DNA of 64,000 nt from Natronincola peptidivorans (GCF_900111615.1 NZ_FOHU01000009.1:1-64000); one strand, 5' to 3'. Positions 1 to 8,778 are shown, counted from the first letter of the stretch. Numbers and translations are program-made. The notes: a model not told the origin generated them from the letters alone.

Positions 1-232
1 ATAACGTCTCGTGTCTCCGACACCCCTGAGCTTACAGGGAAGAATTGAGTCTTAGAACTTGTTCACAAGTTCTTGGTGAAATCGACCCGACTCAGTTAGC
101 GAAGGGAGTGTGGTTGCCTGCCCTTCTCCAACGCAAATGCTTCTGGCAACCCTTGCGGAGACACATGGTTATCGGACGGATGAGGCCTCCAGAGACCAGA
201 ATGCCACACGGACGTGGCATCCTTGAATCCTA
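1..232 (+). mobile_element. Right end of an IS200/IS605-like element with candidate omega-RNA
   Basis: Bases 1-48 are an open frame ending in ...RVSDTPELTGKN and TGA, which fits the last residues of a TnpB-type protein entering from the left edge. After the stop come nested GC-rich hairpins in an AT-rich neighbourhood: a perfect 8-bp stem AGAACTTG/CAAGTTCT (54-73), a TTGCC...GGCAA pairing (about 114-149), and a terminal stem ATGCCAC/GTGGCAT (201-220) followed by CCTTGAATCC. A subterminal hairpin just inside the end, after a structured non-coding stretch, is the known layout of IS605-family right ends, where the TnpB guide RNA (omega-RNA) is encoded. The family call is inferred from architecture; the transposase body lies outside the window, so the element may be whole or decayed. 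Confidence 0.5.
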
Positions 233-279
233 CCTGTAACTAATTATAAAATTACATTTCAACTGCACTTTATACATAA

Positions 280-744
280 TCATAATTTATTGTCTGGTAA
301 TTGATTTAATTCAATAATATTCCCTTCTGGATCCTTAAAATATATAAATCTAAAACCAGCAACACTCTGTGGTTCTTTCACTATAATAGGCTCAGAAAAA
401 AATTCAATACCTGTTTCCTTTAGACCCCTATATGTATCTTCTAAATTCTCCACATAAAAGGCTATATGCCTGAAACCTGGATAATCTGCAATTGACAGTT
501 CCTTTATCCTATCTACTTTTTGGTTATACTCAAACATTTCAATTTCTACACCATTCCCCGGAATACTTAAATGTGCTCCTCTCGCCTTAGCATCAGAAAT
601 ACCTACTCCTTTTCTAAAATCCTCACTGGCTATTTCAAATTCTCTAATTACTTCAAATCCTAGCGTATTTGAATAGAAGTCAACCATCTTTTCATAATCA
701 TTAACTACAATCGCAATGTGTCTAAACTTGTTTACTTTTATCAC
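280..744 (-). CDS. VOC (glyoxalase/bleomycin-resistance fold) family protein
   Basis: A 154-residue single-chain VOC protein with the paired beta-alpha-beta-beta-beta halves of the glyoxalase fold. The usual metal-ligand positions are filled: His in FRHIAIVVND near the N-terminus, Glu in GVEIEMFEY mid-protein, His in FRHIAFYVEN, and Glu in GNIIELNQ near the C-terminus, so a metal-dependent lyase, epimerase or dioxygenase activity is possible. The substrate cannot be read from sequence; methylmalonyl-CoA epimerase or lactoylglutathione-lyase-like enzymes are the usual relatives. I chose the GTG at 744 because AGGAG sits 7 nt upstream; the next upstream start would lie in its own ribosome site. 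The gene stands alone between two IS-like structured ends, which suggests a mobile or rearranged locus. Confidence 0.85.
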   Translation of the reverse strand: MIKVNKFRHIAIVVNDYEKMVDFYSNTLGFEVIREFEIASEDFRKGVGISDAKARGAHLSIPGNGVEIEMFEYNQKVDRIKELSIADYPGFRHIAFYVENLEDTYRGLKETGIEFFSEPIIVKEPQSVAGFRFIYFKDPEGNIIELNQLPDNKL

Positions 745-840
745 ATAATCACTCCTCACAAAAATCTATTTTATTATTCTTTATAGTCATTTTACTATTA
801 TCACTTTACTAAATATTAAAACTCCAAAGCTCATCTTACT

Positions 841-925
841 AAAATCCGCGCAGGACGCGCGGCCTTTGCCTCATCTGTCCGATAACTTTTGCGTTCCCGA
901 CGCCCATGTCGCTTTTACCTATGAA
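841..925 (-). mobile_element. Second structured element sharing the omega-RNA-like core motif (remnant)
   Basis: On the minus strand this GC-rich island carries GTTATCGGACAGATGAGGC (868-886). It matches 18 of 19 bases of the plus-strand motif at 168-186. It is followed, as in the first copy, by a short terminal hairpin, here CCGCGC/GCGCGG with a 5-nt loop (846-862), and preceded by a GCGT/ACGC mini-stem (891-903). I see no transposase frame upstream of it. It is best read as a solo right end or a stand-alone relative of the structured RNA at the window start; an unrelated ncRNA class cannot be excluded. Confidence 0.4.
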
Positions 926-1226
926 TATAGATGGATTAGCGACGCTATGTCGTAAATATTTGCTTATTTAACCCCTAAGCTATTAACATAGAATTACTTT
1001 TATATCCCATCAAGCAGGAAGTTCTATAAAAGCTGTCTCATTTTTCCTTTTTAACTTCCAATTATGACATAATGCATACTTGTTTTAATATAAAAACCTT
1101 CTAGTCTCATCACCCTTTGTGGAATTCATAGCCCTAGATTAATTTTATGATTATATTACACCTTAGAGTGCTGTATATTTTTTGCAGAAAAATCTACAAA
1201 ATCTTCCATAATTACTCTATTCCACC
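926..1226. other. Gene-free AT-rich spacer
   Basis: Between the structured element and the MocR terminator I see no supported gene. A 61-codon frame at 1156-1341 on the minus strand overlaps the terminator and the end of the MocR gene and has no plausible ribosome site, so it is not called. Confidence 0.6.
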
Positions 1227-1268
1227 AAAAACAACAAAACCCCTTTGTTGAAAAAAGGGTAGTTTTGT
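1227..1268 (-). terminator. Intrinsic terminator of the MocR gene
   Basis: On the minus strand ACAAAAC-CCCTTT pairs with AAAGGG-GTTTTGT across a short loop (stems 1234-1246 and 1254-1268), followed by a T-rich run. It lies about 60 nt past the MocR stop. Confidence 0.75.
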
Positions 1269-1330
1269 CGATTTGTATGTTTTTTTGTGTAAATAGCTTT
1301 AATCTTCTTTTGCTTTTATGTATCAGTTGT

Positions 1331-2722
1331 TTACCCCACAACCTCCTTCAACGCCTTTATCCCTTCCTTCATCTCCTTTTCCTCTACATTGCCATAGCCA
1401 AAGATTAGTTGGTTTTGGTGCTGGTCTTTATGGATTGTATATTCACTGACGGAGTGGATGTTTACGCCTTTGTTTCTTAACGTGTCTAAGTGTTCTTTTG
1501 TAAAGCTTATATCCTCCCACTGGGCTACTAGATGCATCCCTGTGGATTCTCCTAGGATTTTTATATTGGGGAAGCTGCTTTTTAGCTCATGGATTAATAG
1601 GTTTTGTCTTTTTTTGTAGACCTTTTTCATTTTTCTAATATATCTCATCAAATGGTCTTCTCTTATAAATCTTTCTAATGTCAGCTGGGTTAGGGTGTCA
1701 TTATGTAGGTCTGAGATATGCTTCTCCTCCTTGGATTTGTCTACTAGCTTTTCTGGTAAGATTAAGTATCCGATTCTTAGAGCAGGTGATAATATTTTGC
1801 TGAAGGTTCCTACATAGATGACATTTTCTGGTGCCAGCCCTTGCAGAGAGGGAATGGGATAGCCTTGGTATCGGTATTCGCTGTCGTAGTCGTCTTCTAT
1901 GATATAGCAGCTCTTTTCCTTTGCGTACTGGATAAGCTCCAGTCTTCTTGCGATAGGCATCACTCCCCCCATGGGAAACTGGTGGGAGGGGGTTACCAGA
2001 ATGAGCTTTGGGTTGATATCCTTTGGCAATAATTCTGTTTTCAACCCCTGTTCATCTACAGGGATGGATATACCCTTTGCCTCTCTCTTTTCAAAGGAGT
2101 TTCTTATATCTACATTGGTGGGATCTTCAATGATAAAGCTATCCCTTTCTTTTAATAGCACCTGACCTATGATCCATAGGGCCTGTACTGCACCATTGGT
2201 AATCATGATTTGCTTTTCATTGCAGTGGACCTTTCGCATCTGCTGTAGATAGTCTGCTAGAGTTTTTCTTAGCTTTGGATGTCCCATGGTTTCTGCATAG
2301 CCTAAATCTGCTGGATTGATTTCCCCGCAAATGCTTTTATAGAGCTGTCCCCATTTATTCTGGGGGAAGTAGTCTAAGGCTGGGATACCGGAACGAAAAT
2401 TTATTTTTATCTCTGGTTCCTGATGCTTTGATTTTGGCTGTCCTTGTCTAGATGAAGTTTTTACTATGGTGTCTATCTGAAGTCCTTCTGTTACAAAGGT
2501 GCCGGAACCCTCCTTGCTTTGTATATAGCCTTCACTCAACAGCTGGTCATAGGCTTCTATCACCACATTTCTAGAGACATTCAGCTCTTGGGCTAAAGCT
2601 CTTGTGGATGGCAGTTTTTTCCCTTCCTCTAGTTTTCCTGACAATATCCGTTCTCTCATTTGATTATAGATTTGTTGGATGATGGGGGTATGATTTTTTT
2701 TATCAAGGGTAATCCAGATCAT
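1331..2722 (-). CDS. MocR/PdxR-type transcriptional regulator (GntR helix-turn-helix plus aminotransferase domain)
   Basis: A 463-residue fusion. An N-terminal GntR winged helix (about residues 8-75, with LPSTRALAQELNVSRNVVIEAY as the recognition region) is followed by a fold-type I PLP aminotransferase-like domain. The PLP lysine is in YVGTFSKILSPALRIGY and the upstream Asp in IIEDDYDSEYRY. In this family the aminotransferase domain senses an effector, often PLP or an amino acid, and the protein regulates itself and a divergent neighbour. The divergent neighbour here is a DMT transporter, a common MocR partner. I chose ATG 2722 (7 nt from GGAGG) over ATG 2728, which abuts the ribosome site. 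The effector is unknown. Confidence 0.9.
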   Translation of the reverse strand: MIWITLDKKNHTPIIQQIYNQMRERILSGKLEEGKKLPSTRALAQELNVSRNVVIEAYDQLLSEGYIQSKEGSGTFVTEGLQIDTIVKTSSRQGQPKSKHQEPEIKINFRSGIPALDYFPQNKWGQLYKSICGEINPADLGYAETMGHPKLRKTLADYLQQMRKVHCNEKQIMITNGAVQALWIIGQVLLKERDSFIIEDPTNVDIRNSFEKREAKGISIPVDEQGLKTELLPKDINPKLILVTPSHQFPMGGVMPIARRLELIQYAKEKSCYIIEDDYDSEYRYQGYPIPSLQGLAPENVIYVGTFSKILSPALRIGYLILPEKLVDKSKEEKHISDLHNDTLTQLTLERFIREDHLMRYIRKMKKVYKKRQNLLIHELKSSFPNIKILGESTGMHLVAQWEDISFTKEHLDTLRNKGVNIHSVSEYTIHKDQHQNQLIFGYGNVEEKEMKEGIKALKEVVG

Positions 2723-2752
2723 TTTCATTCCTCCAAATTGGTACTATGTAAA

Positions 2753-2802
2753 TTGACAAAAAGTGTATCTACATTGCTCCACTTTTCTCATGCTATTATA
2801 AT
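2753..2802. promoter_or_regulatory. Divergent promoter/operator region between MocR and the DMT transporter
   Basis: A plus-strand promoter TTGCTC (2774-2779), 17 nt, TATAAT (2797-2802) reads into the transporter gene. Just upstream is the short inverted repeat TGTA-TC-TACA (2764-2773), a plausible MocR half-site pair. Assignment of the repeat to the regulator is inference from position. Confidence 0.55.
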
Positions 2803-2828
2803 ACCATAAAATGTAAAGGAGTGGTTAG

Positions 2829-3818
2829 ATGCAAGAATCCTATGGAGCCTATGTAAAAATGGCTTTAGGTATGTTTATCTCAGGAAGTGCTGTTGTGGTG
2901 GGAAAAATGGTGGTGGTGGATATGCCAGTTTTTCTATTTCAGATGTATACTTTGGCCTGTGCCATGGCTTTTTCGGGGATTATTCTTTTTTTTAGAAGGG
3001 GTAGCTCTATTAAAGAGCAGCTTTCTAAGGATAATTTATTGATTCTATTTTTTCAGGCTTTAATGGGGACTTTCCTATATCGTGTATTTTTGTTGTATGG
3101 TCTTCGTTTTACCAGTGCTGGAGAAAGCGGTATTATTCTCAGCACCATTCCAGCTGTGATTATGGTCTTATCTTGGATTTTCTTAAAGGAAAAAATGTCC
3201 TATTACAAGATTATTGGGATTATTTTCAGTATCCTTGGCATTGTGATTTTTAATTTTACGGCCTCCAGTGCTGTGGTTAACCCTTCTTATCGTATTCTGG
3301 GAAATATTTTTGTCTTCTGTGCTGTTTTAGGAGAATCCCTCTTTACTTTTTTACGTAAAAAGCTGTCTCCTGTACCTTCTCCCCTCGTTAGCACCTTTAT
3401 GGTTTCTTTCTATGGATTTTTGCTGGCTTTGCCATTGGCTCTATATCAGCAGTATCATTTCAACTTCTCTAGTTTGACCTATATGCATTATCTTGCAATA
3501 CTTTACTATGGTGGATTTGTGACGGTACTTTCCTTTTGCTTGTGGTTTGCGGGAGTATCCAAGGTGTCTGCCAGTACAGCAGGTGCCTATTATGGAATTT
3601 TTCCTGTAAGCGTTTTTCTTCTTTCTTATTTTATATTAAATGAGGCTGTTTATTTTAGACATATTGCGGGTCTTGCTTTGATTGTAACCTCTATTGTTTT
3701 ATTATCTAAGAAGCCCGTTGTTATTGAGGACAGAGAACTAGCATCAAAATCAAAACTACCCCAAGGAGGCATTAATCCTTTATGGAAGAAGAATATAGTG
3801 CCAGAAGAGAAAGAATAA
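2829..3818 (+). CDS. DMT-superfamily (EamA) transporter
   Basis: A 329-residue integral membrane protein with about ten hydrophobic segments arranged as two EamA repeats (about residues 10-145 and 165-300). The second repeat carries the typical SASTAGAYYGIFPVSVFLLSYFILNE region. EamA carriers usually export amino acids or metabolites, or take up vitamins. The divergent MocR gene suggests an amine, amino acid or B6-related substrate; the substrate itself is not visible. AAGGAG lies 8 nt before the ATG. The C-terminal tail after the last helix is charged and cytoplasmic. Confidence 0.88.
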   Translation: MQESYGAYVKMALGMFISGSAVVVGKMVVVDMPVFLFQMYTLACAMAFSGIILFFRRGSSIKEQLSKDNLLILFFQALMGTFLYRVFLLYGLRFTSAGESGIILSTIPAVIMVLSWIFLKEKMSYYKIIGIIFSILGIVIFNFTASSAVVNPSYRILGNIFVFCAVLGESLFTFLRKKLSPVPSPLVSTFMVSFYGFLLALPLALYQQYHFNFSSLTYMHYLAILYYGGFVTVLSFCLWFAGVSKVSASTAGAYYGIFPVSVFLLSYFILNEAVYFRHIAGLALIVTSIVLLSKKPVVIEDRELASKSKLPQGGINPLWKKNIVPEEKE

Positions 3819-3942
3819 TGAAATATTTTGTTGGAGTATATATTATTTCTCATTTACTTTACTTATGGCTTTCTGTATTAGAATCCTTCAAGCTAAGATT
3901 AGAATGCATAAAGAGTAATTAATTTTAAAAATTTTTCATACT

Positions 3943-3985
3943 AAAAGGACTAAAACAATAGCTTTAGTCCTTTTACAGTTTTTTG
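3943..3985 (+). terminator. Intrinsic terminator of the DMT transporter
   Basis: A perfect 12-bp stem AAAAGGACTAAA/TTTAGTCCTTTT (3943-3954, 3963-3974) with an 8-nt loop, followed by ACAGTTTTTT. Confidence 0.85.
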
Positions 3986-4062
3986 AGTAATTAAATACAC
4001 GTATATTACTGTTTGTAGTTAATACAAAAATGAAGGCATGAGTATTTTTTGAATACTAAGTA

Positions 4063-4707
4063 TTACATTATATCAATAATTTCTACAAACTCAACGCTAG
4101 CTCCATACTCTGACTGCCAATATCCGATGAAGTTCAGATCTTTGACACCTATTCCTACATTCATAGTTTTGCCCTCTTCTATTACCTCAATCAAGTCACT
4201 GTGGGGAAGAGCTTCAAAAAGAGCATCCTCATTTCGAAACACAAAATGTGAAGGTTTATAAGTAAATTCAATGTGCTCTTGATTATATCCTTCTCCCTCT
4301 ATAACTATGGTAGGAAAAATGTCATCAGGAAAAGTAAACATCATTGCTTCGTAATATTGATGATCATATGAAAGCTCCCCTGTTAGAGCAATATCTCCTG
4401 CTAAAATAAAACTTGTGTATTCATCCTCAATATAAATATCCCTTATGATAAGGCCTTCGCCTACCTCATCACCATTTCTAAGATTTGATAGATAAAATGT
4501 TCTCTCCTCATCTGTGGCAAAATCACTGGTTGATTCTTGGTTCTCATCAGCTATATCCACCTCTTGTTCCTGAGGTATTTCTTCTTCTATTTCCTCTGTA
4601 ATTCCTTCTTGCAGTGCTTCCTCTGACTTTTCAGTCTCATAGGAGCACCCTGTAAAAATCGTTAGAGCCAGTAAGACTAATATTATCAGACTGATTATTT
4701 TTTTCAT
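4063..4707 (-). CDS. Secreted lipoprotein of unknown function
   Basis: A 214-residue protein with a lipoprotein signal peptide: KK, a hydrophobic run, then the lipobox TIFTGC with Cys at about residue 21. An acidic linker rich in Glu (about residues 25-70) leads to a C-terminal beta-rich domain of about 140 residues with no family I recognise. It is likely anchored on the outer face of the membrane. It stands alone: the flanking genes are a convergent transporter and a small protein with its own terminator. Nothing in the sequence gives a function. Confidence 0.75.
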   Translation of the reverse strand: MKKIISLIILVLLALTIFTGCSYETEKSEEALQEGITEEIEEEIPQEQEVDIADENQESTSDFATDEERTFYLSNLRNGDEVGEGLIIRDIYIEDEYTSFILAGDIALTGELSYDHQYYEAMMFTFPDDIFPTIVIEGEGYNQEHIEFTYKPSHFVFRNEDALFEALPHSDLIEVIEEGKTMNVGIGVKDLNFIGYWQSEYGASVEFVEIIDIM

Positions 4708-4975
4708 TTGTTGATTCCCCCTTGAATAAATGAATTTTAATAGCTTTAAGCTATGGTTAATTGAGATAAATCATGATCTGTTTTCATTTTTTGTGCATCT
4801 CTTTCCTTTTTAATTATAATACCCTTCTTATTTTCTTATATTTATAATTTTCCAGTAATCCATCTATTTTACTATCTTTGTTGTTGGGTATTTTAACTCT
4901 CCGCTCTGAAAAAAAGTTTTCTTGTGGACTTGTATGCTGTTTTAGAAAAGATACCTGTTCACTTGTTTTCCTTTA
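4708..4975. other. Gene-free spacer
   Basis: AT-rich, no supported gene. It should contain the promoter of the lipoprotein gene, but I could not fix a -35/-10 pair with confidence. Confidence 0.5.
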
Positions 4976-5003
4976 GAAAAACCACTCTTTATTCATGAGT
5001 GGC
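4976..5003 (-). terminator. Intrinsic terminator of the small helical protein gene
   Basis: On the minus strand CCACTC/GAGTGG (4982-4987, 4997-5002) with a 9-nt loop is followed by TTTTTCT. Confidence 0.75.
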
Positions 5004-5044
5004 TTTATCTATGTGGGTTTATTATTTGACCTTTCTTAAAATAA

Positions 5045-5236
5045 TTATTCTTGATAGTTCGAAAGAGTTCTATTGGCAGTAGATATTGCACTATCTATTG
5101 CAGCTATCGTGCTTTGGATTTGCACCTTGTTTTCTTGTTTTTCTACTGAATTGACAGCCTGCAATAAATTTTGTTTGCATGTTTGAAGCTGATTAAACGT
5201 ATCTTGAACCTGTTGTCTGGCATTTTTATGTGGCAT
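5045..5236 (-). CDS. Small, probably coiled-coil protein of unknown function
   Basis: A 63-residue Gln/Asn-rich, heptad-patterned protein starting MPHKNARQQVQDTFNQL and predicted almost wholly helical (two helices). The frame extends upstream, but AGGAGG lies exactly 6 nt before the ATG at 5236 and overlaps any earlier start, which fixes the start. It has its own terminator. The size and amphipathic helices fit a small clostridial structural or spore-associated protein, but no family is recognised and no function is claimed. Confidence 0.65.
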   Translation of the reverse strand: MPHKNARQQVQDTFNQLQTCKQNLLQAVNSVEKQENKVQIQSTIAAIDSAISTANRTLSNYQE

Positions 5237-5448
5237 ACTCATCCTCCTCTTTTCATATATTTTGAATTCGTGATCAAATTTATTTTTTGTATTTTTCATT
5301 TAAATATTCAATATCTTATTTCTTTTTTACGGATTTTCATATCATTTGTTAATATAGTATAATAAGGAAATACTACATATAATATCATATTTTTGCATGA
5401 AGTATCCTTTATCACCATGCATCATCTTTATTCTCAGGAGGTATATAT

Positions 5449-6717
5449 ATGAAAGTACTGTATTATGACTGTTTTTCTGGCATCAGCGGCGACATGAACT
5501 TAGGAGCTATGCTGGATCTGGGCGTCAGTGAAGAAGTATTGAGAAGAGAACTGAAAAAGCTCCATTTGGATGAATATCAACTAGTGGTTACTAAGGATGA
5601 GAGAAAGGGTATCACTGGAACCAAGGTGGATATCCAGCTGTTACACCCTCTGCCTGACCACCACCATCATGAGGATCACCCCCATCATCATCATCATCAT
5701 GAGAGCACTGATTCCCATGGAGACCACCATCACCATAAGGAGGATCATCATCACCATAGAAATCTTCATGATATTGAAACTATTATTCATAACAGCCATT
5801 TGAGTAGTGAGGTGAAGGAATTAAGCTTAAAAATATTTAGAGAAGTGGCTGTAGCTGAGGCAAAAATCCATGGCAGGCCTATAGATGAAGTCCATTTCCA
5901 CGAGGTGGGGGCTATAGATTCTATTGTTGATATTGTTGGTGCTGCTATTTGTTATGATACCCTTAAGGTGGACAAGGTTATTTTCTCTCCTATCACAGTA
6001 GGAGGAGGCTTTGTTGATTGTGCCCATGGTAGATTTCCTGTGCCGGCACCTGCTACCACAGAGATATTAAAGGGGATTCCTATTGTTTCAGGTGAAATCC
6101 AAAAGGAGATGACCACCCCTACTGGAGCAGCCATTGCTAAAGTGCTGGGGGAGGAATTTACTACTGATAAGGACTTTACCATTACAAAGGTTGGCTATGG
6201 TATAGGTCATAGAGATAATGTCATCCCCAATGTCCTAAGGGTGTTTCTTGGAGAAGTACAGCATCAACACAGAGAAACCGCTAAAATGATAGACTGTAAT
6301 ATCGATGATATGAATCCAGAATTATATCAATACGTTATGGAGAAGCTTTTAGATAAAGGTGCGATGGATGTCTATCTTACGCCTATCACCATGAAAAAAA
6401 ATAGACCAGCTATGAAGCTCAGTGTTTTGTGCAGTCAGGAGTTAGAGGCTTCTTTAACAGAAATTTTATTTAAGGAAACTACTACTTTAGGGATTCGAAG
6501 CTATGAAGTAGTAAAAAACATGATGTCTCGAGAAGTGGTAAAGGTCAATACCCCCTATGGCTCTATTGGAATGAAGCTAGCCCTCTTAAATGGAGAGGTA
6601 GTTAAGTACAAGCCTGAGTATGAGGATTGCAAAAAAATTGCTGAGGAGCATGCTCTTTCTATTCACGAGGTATATAGCATGGTTCAGCAGTTATACTTTA
6701 ATAATCTGCATAGATAG
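5449..6717 (+). CDS. larC: Nickel-pincer cofactor biosynthesis protein LarC (nickel insertase)
   Basis: A 422-residue LarC, the CTP-dependent enzyme that inserts nickel into the pyridinium-3,5-bisthiocarboxylate mononucleotide cofactor used by lactate racemase and related epimerases. The family N-terminus is clear (MKVLYYDCFSGISGDMNLGA). A striking His/Asp-rich segment follows at about residues 66-107, with runs of four to six His, then HFHEVGAIDSIVDIVG, and a C-terminal catalytic half with NIDDMNPE. It is read in one continuous frame, unlike the programmed-frameshift larC of Lactobacillus plantarum. AGGAGG is 7 nt upstream of the ATG. larB follows 70 nt downstream; larA and larE are not in the window. 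Confidence 0.93.
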   Translation: MKVLYYDCFSGISGDMNLGAMLDLGVSEEVLRRELKKLHLDEYQLVVTKDERKGITGTKVDIQLLHPLPDHHHHEDHPHHHHHHESTDSHGDHHHHKEDHHHHRNLHDIETIIHNSHLSSEVKELSLKIFREVAVAEAKIHGRPIDEVHFHEVGAIDSIVDIVGAAICYDTLKVDKVIFSPITVGGGFVDCAHGRFPVPAPATTEILKGIPIVSGEIQKEMTTPTGAAIAKVLGEEFTTDKDFTITKVGYGIGHRDNVIPNVLRVFLGEVQHQHRETAKMIDCNIDDMNPELYQYVMEKLLDKGAMDVYLTPITMKKNRPAMKLSVLCSQELEASLTEILFKETTTLGIRSYEVVKNMMSREVVKVNTPYGSIGMKLALLNGEVVKYKPEYEDCKKIAEEHALSIHEVYSMVQQLYFNNLHR

Positions 6718-6787
6718 CAGTTTTCGGATGGATAGCGTCCTCTAGTCCGTTGCAATAAAACAGATTGATTAAAATGAGGTGTTATAG

Positions 6788-7534
6788 ATGAAGGTTGAAG
6801 CAATAGAGAAGCTTCTAATGGATGTAAAGGAAAATAGAATAGATGTAGAGGAGGCCTTGTCTACTTTAAAACAGCTTCCCTACCAGGATTTAGGCTTCGC
6901 AAAAATTGATCATCACAGAGAGCTGAGACAGGGCTATCCAGAGGTTATCTACTGCAGCGGTAAAACCGTTGATCAGGTGGTCCATATAGTGGAGGTGATG
7001 ATGCACCGAGGTAGCAATGTTCTGGGTACCAGAGCTACTGAGGAAATGTTTGAAGCTGTAAAAAAACAGTTTTCTATGGCTGCTTATAATGAATCTGCTA
7101 GAACCATCACCATTGTGCAAAAGGAAATCCAACCATCTAATGGATATATTGCCGTTGTTACTGGCGGTACTTCCGATATGCCTGTTGCTGAGGAGGCAGC
7201 GGTAACTGCTGAGATCCTAGGCAACAAGGTGGAAAGAATCTATGATGTAGGGGTAGCCGGCATTCATCGGTTGTTTTCAAAACTGGAGTTAATCACTGAT
7301 GCCAGGGTTGTGATTGCTGTTGCTGGTATGGAGGGTGCATTGGCCAGTGTGGTTGGAGGTCTTGTAGATAAGCCAGTGATTGCTGTCCCCACCAGTGTTG
7401 GCTATGGGGCAAATTTTGGTGGTTTGGCTGCTTTGCTGTCGATGTTAAACAGCTGTGCCAGTGGTACTGCAGTAGTCAATATAGACAATGGATTTGGGGC
7501 CGGTTATATGGCAAGTATGATTAACAAACTATAA
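6788..7534 (+). CDS. larB: Pyridinium-3,5-biscarboxylic acid mononucleotide synthase LarB
   Basis: A 248-residue LarB. This enzyme carboxylates and hydrolyses nicotinic acid adenine dinucleotide in the first step of nickel-pincer cofactor synthesis. The C-terminal two thirds is PurE-like, with [15 protein letters not shown] (about residue 121 on), [30 protein letters not shown] and a Gly-rich C-terminus. The N-terminal about 100 residues are the usual LarB helical extension. It is probably co-transcribed with larC: same strand, a 70-nt gap and no terminator seen between. Calls of NCAIR mutase in older databases refer to this family and would be wrong here. Confidence 0.93.
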   Translation: MKVEAIEKLLMDVKENRIDVEEALSTLKQLPYQDLGFAKIDHHRELRQGYPEVIYCSGKTVDQVVHIVEVMMHRGSNVLGTRATEEMFEAVKKQFSMAAYNESARTITIVQKEIQPSNGYIAVVTGGTSDMPVAEEAAVTAEILGNKVERIYDVGVAGIHRLFSKLELITDARVVIAVAGMEGALASVVGGLVDKPVIAVPTSVGYGANFGGLAALLSMLNSCASGTAVVNIDNGFGAGYMASMINKL

Positions 7535-7539
7535 TAATC

Positions 7540-7569
7540 TTTACATATAGAGGTTTTCCCTGCTATAAT
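7540..7569 (+). promoter_or_regulatory. Probable promoter of ychF
   Basis: TTTACA (7540-7545), 18-nt spacer, TATAAT (7564-7569), just past the larB stop. The ychF start is about 68 nt after the -10. Confidence 0.5.
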
Positions 7570-7637
7570 ATAATGTGCTGAGAAAACAAGGATATGAGAG
7601 AAAATGATAGTCACATATAGAAAGGATTTGAAGGAAT

Positions 7638-8726
7638 ATGAAGATAGGATTAGTGGGGCTGCCTACTGTAGGCAAAACCACATTGTTTAATCTATTAACA
7701 GGACAAAATATTGAAATATCTGGTTTTTCCACTGGCAAGGTGGAATCCAATGTTGGAATCGCCAAGATTCCTGATAGAAGAATTGACTTTTTAGCAGCTA
7801 TGTACAAACCAAAAAAAATAACCCCTGCCACCATCGAAGTAATTGATGTGCCTGGTCTGGTTAGTGGTTCTAGTGCTGGCAAAGGTGTAGGAAATCAATT
7901 TTTGGATGCTATCCGTAAGGTGGATGTTTTGGTACATATCGTTAGAGTCTTTGAAAATGATGCTGTTATCCATGCTGATGGTGATGTAGATCCTATGAGG
8001 GATATAGAAACTGTAAACATGGAGCTATTATTTTCTGACCTAGGTGTTATTGAAAATCGTATCCAGCGTATTCAAACAGCAAAAAAAGTTACAAAAGAGA
8101 ATCTTGAAGAGCTTGAGGTGCTAAAAAAGTGCCAAGCAGGCTTAGAGGAAGGGTTATTGATCCACAATATCGATTTATCTGATGAGGAAAGAGAGCATTT
8201 AAAAACCTTTGGTTTCCTGTCAGAAAAGCCTATGATTTTAGTAGCCAATATTGATGAATCTCAGCTGACATCCCATGATTATCCTGGAAAAGAGGCCATC
8301 ATGGCTTACGCCAATGAAAGAAATGTTCCATTTATAGAGATATCTGCTCAATCTGAGTTAGAAATCAATCAGTTGGATGAAGAGGACAAGATATTATTTA
8401 TGGAAGAACTAGGTATCACAGAACCTGGTATTGATAAGCTGGCAGAAACTGCCTACAACTATTTGGGGCTTATCTCCTTTCTTACCTCCGGAGAAGATGA
8501 GGTTAGAGCATGGCCTATTAAAAAGAATACTCCTGCTAAAAAGGCTGCAGGTAAGATTCATTCCGATATAGAAAAAGGCTTTATTCGTGCAGAGGTTACT
8601 GCCTTTAAGGATTTAGAAGAACTAGGTTCTGTTGCCAAGGTTAAAGAGAAGGGCTTAGCACGACTAGAGGGTAAAGAGTACATCGTACAGGATGGAGATA
8701 TCATCAACTTTAGATTTAATGTATAA
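7638..8726 (+). CDS. ychF: Redox-regulated ATPase YchF (Obg family)
   Basis: A 362-residue cytosolic P-loop protein with G1 motif GLPTVGKTT (residues 7-15), switch motif DVPGLV, a helical coiled-coil insert (about 125-200) and a C-terminal TGS-like domain ending DGDIINFRFNV. YchF/OLA1 proteins prefer ATP, bind ribosomes and modulate translation and oxidative-stress responses. The length matches the family. Ribosome site GAAGG lies just upstream of the ATG. A strong terminator follows. It is a housekeeping gene with its own promoter and is not functionally tied to larCB. Confidence 0.93.
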   Translation: MKIGLVGLPTVGKTTLFNLLTGQNIEISGFSTGKVESNVGIAKIPDRRIDFLAAMYKPKKITPATIEVIDVPGLVSGSSAGKGVGNQFLDAIRKVDVLVHIVRVFENDAVIHADGDVDPMRDIETVNMELLFSDLGVIENRIQRIQTAKKVTKENLEELEVLKKCQAGLEEGLLIHNIDLSDEEREHLKTFGFLSEKPMILVANIDESQLTSHDYPGKEAIMAYANERNVPFIEISAQSELEINQLDEEDKILFMEELGITEPGIDKLAETAYNYLGLISFLTSGEDEVRAWPIKKNTPAKKAAGKIHSDIEKGFIRAEVTAFKDLEELGSVAKVKEKGLARLEGKEYIVQDGDIINFRFNV

Positions 8727-8732
8727 AATGAA

Positions 8733-8776
8733 AACAGCCTTTTACCATTTATTTGTGGTAACCGGCTGTTATTTTT
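8733..8776. terminator. Bidirectional terminator between ychF and the nitroreductase gene
   Basis: AACAGCC(8733-8739)/GGCTGTT(8764-8770) plus an inner TTACCA/TGGTAA pairing, followed by ATTTTTT on the plus strand and flanked by A-rich sequence that serves the convergent gene. Confidence 0.85.
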
Positions 8777-8778
8777 TA

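Noticed and set aside
45-239. 64-codon plus-strand frame at the window start
   Set aside because: It runs through the hairpins of the IS right end, has no ribosome site and no protein-like composition.
1156-1341. 61-codon minus-strand frame next to the MocR gene
   Set aside because: Overlaps the MocR stop and its terminator and has no plausible ribosome site.
5449-6717. Programmed frameshift in larC, as in Lactobacillus plantarum
   Set aside because: The whole LarC reads in a single frame with both halves present.
6718-6787. CGGA...TCCG inverted bases between larC and larB
   Set aside because: Short, no T-run; not convincing as a terminator, so the two genes are kept as one probable transcript.
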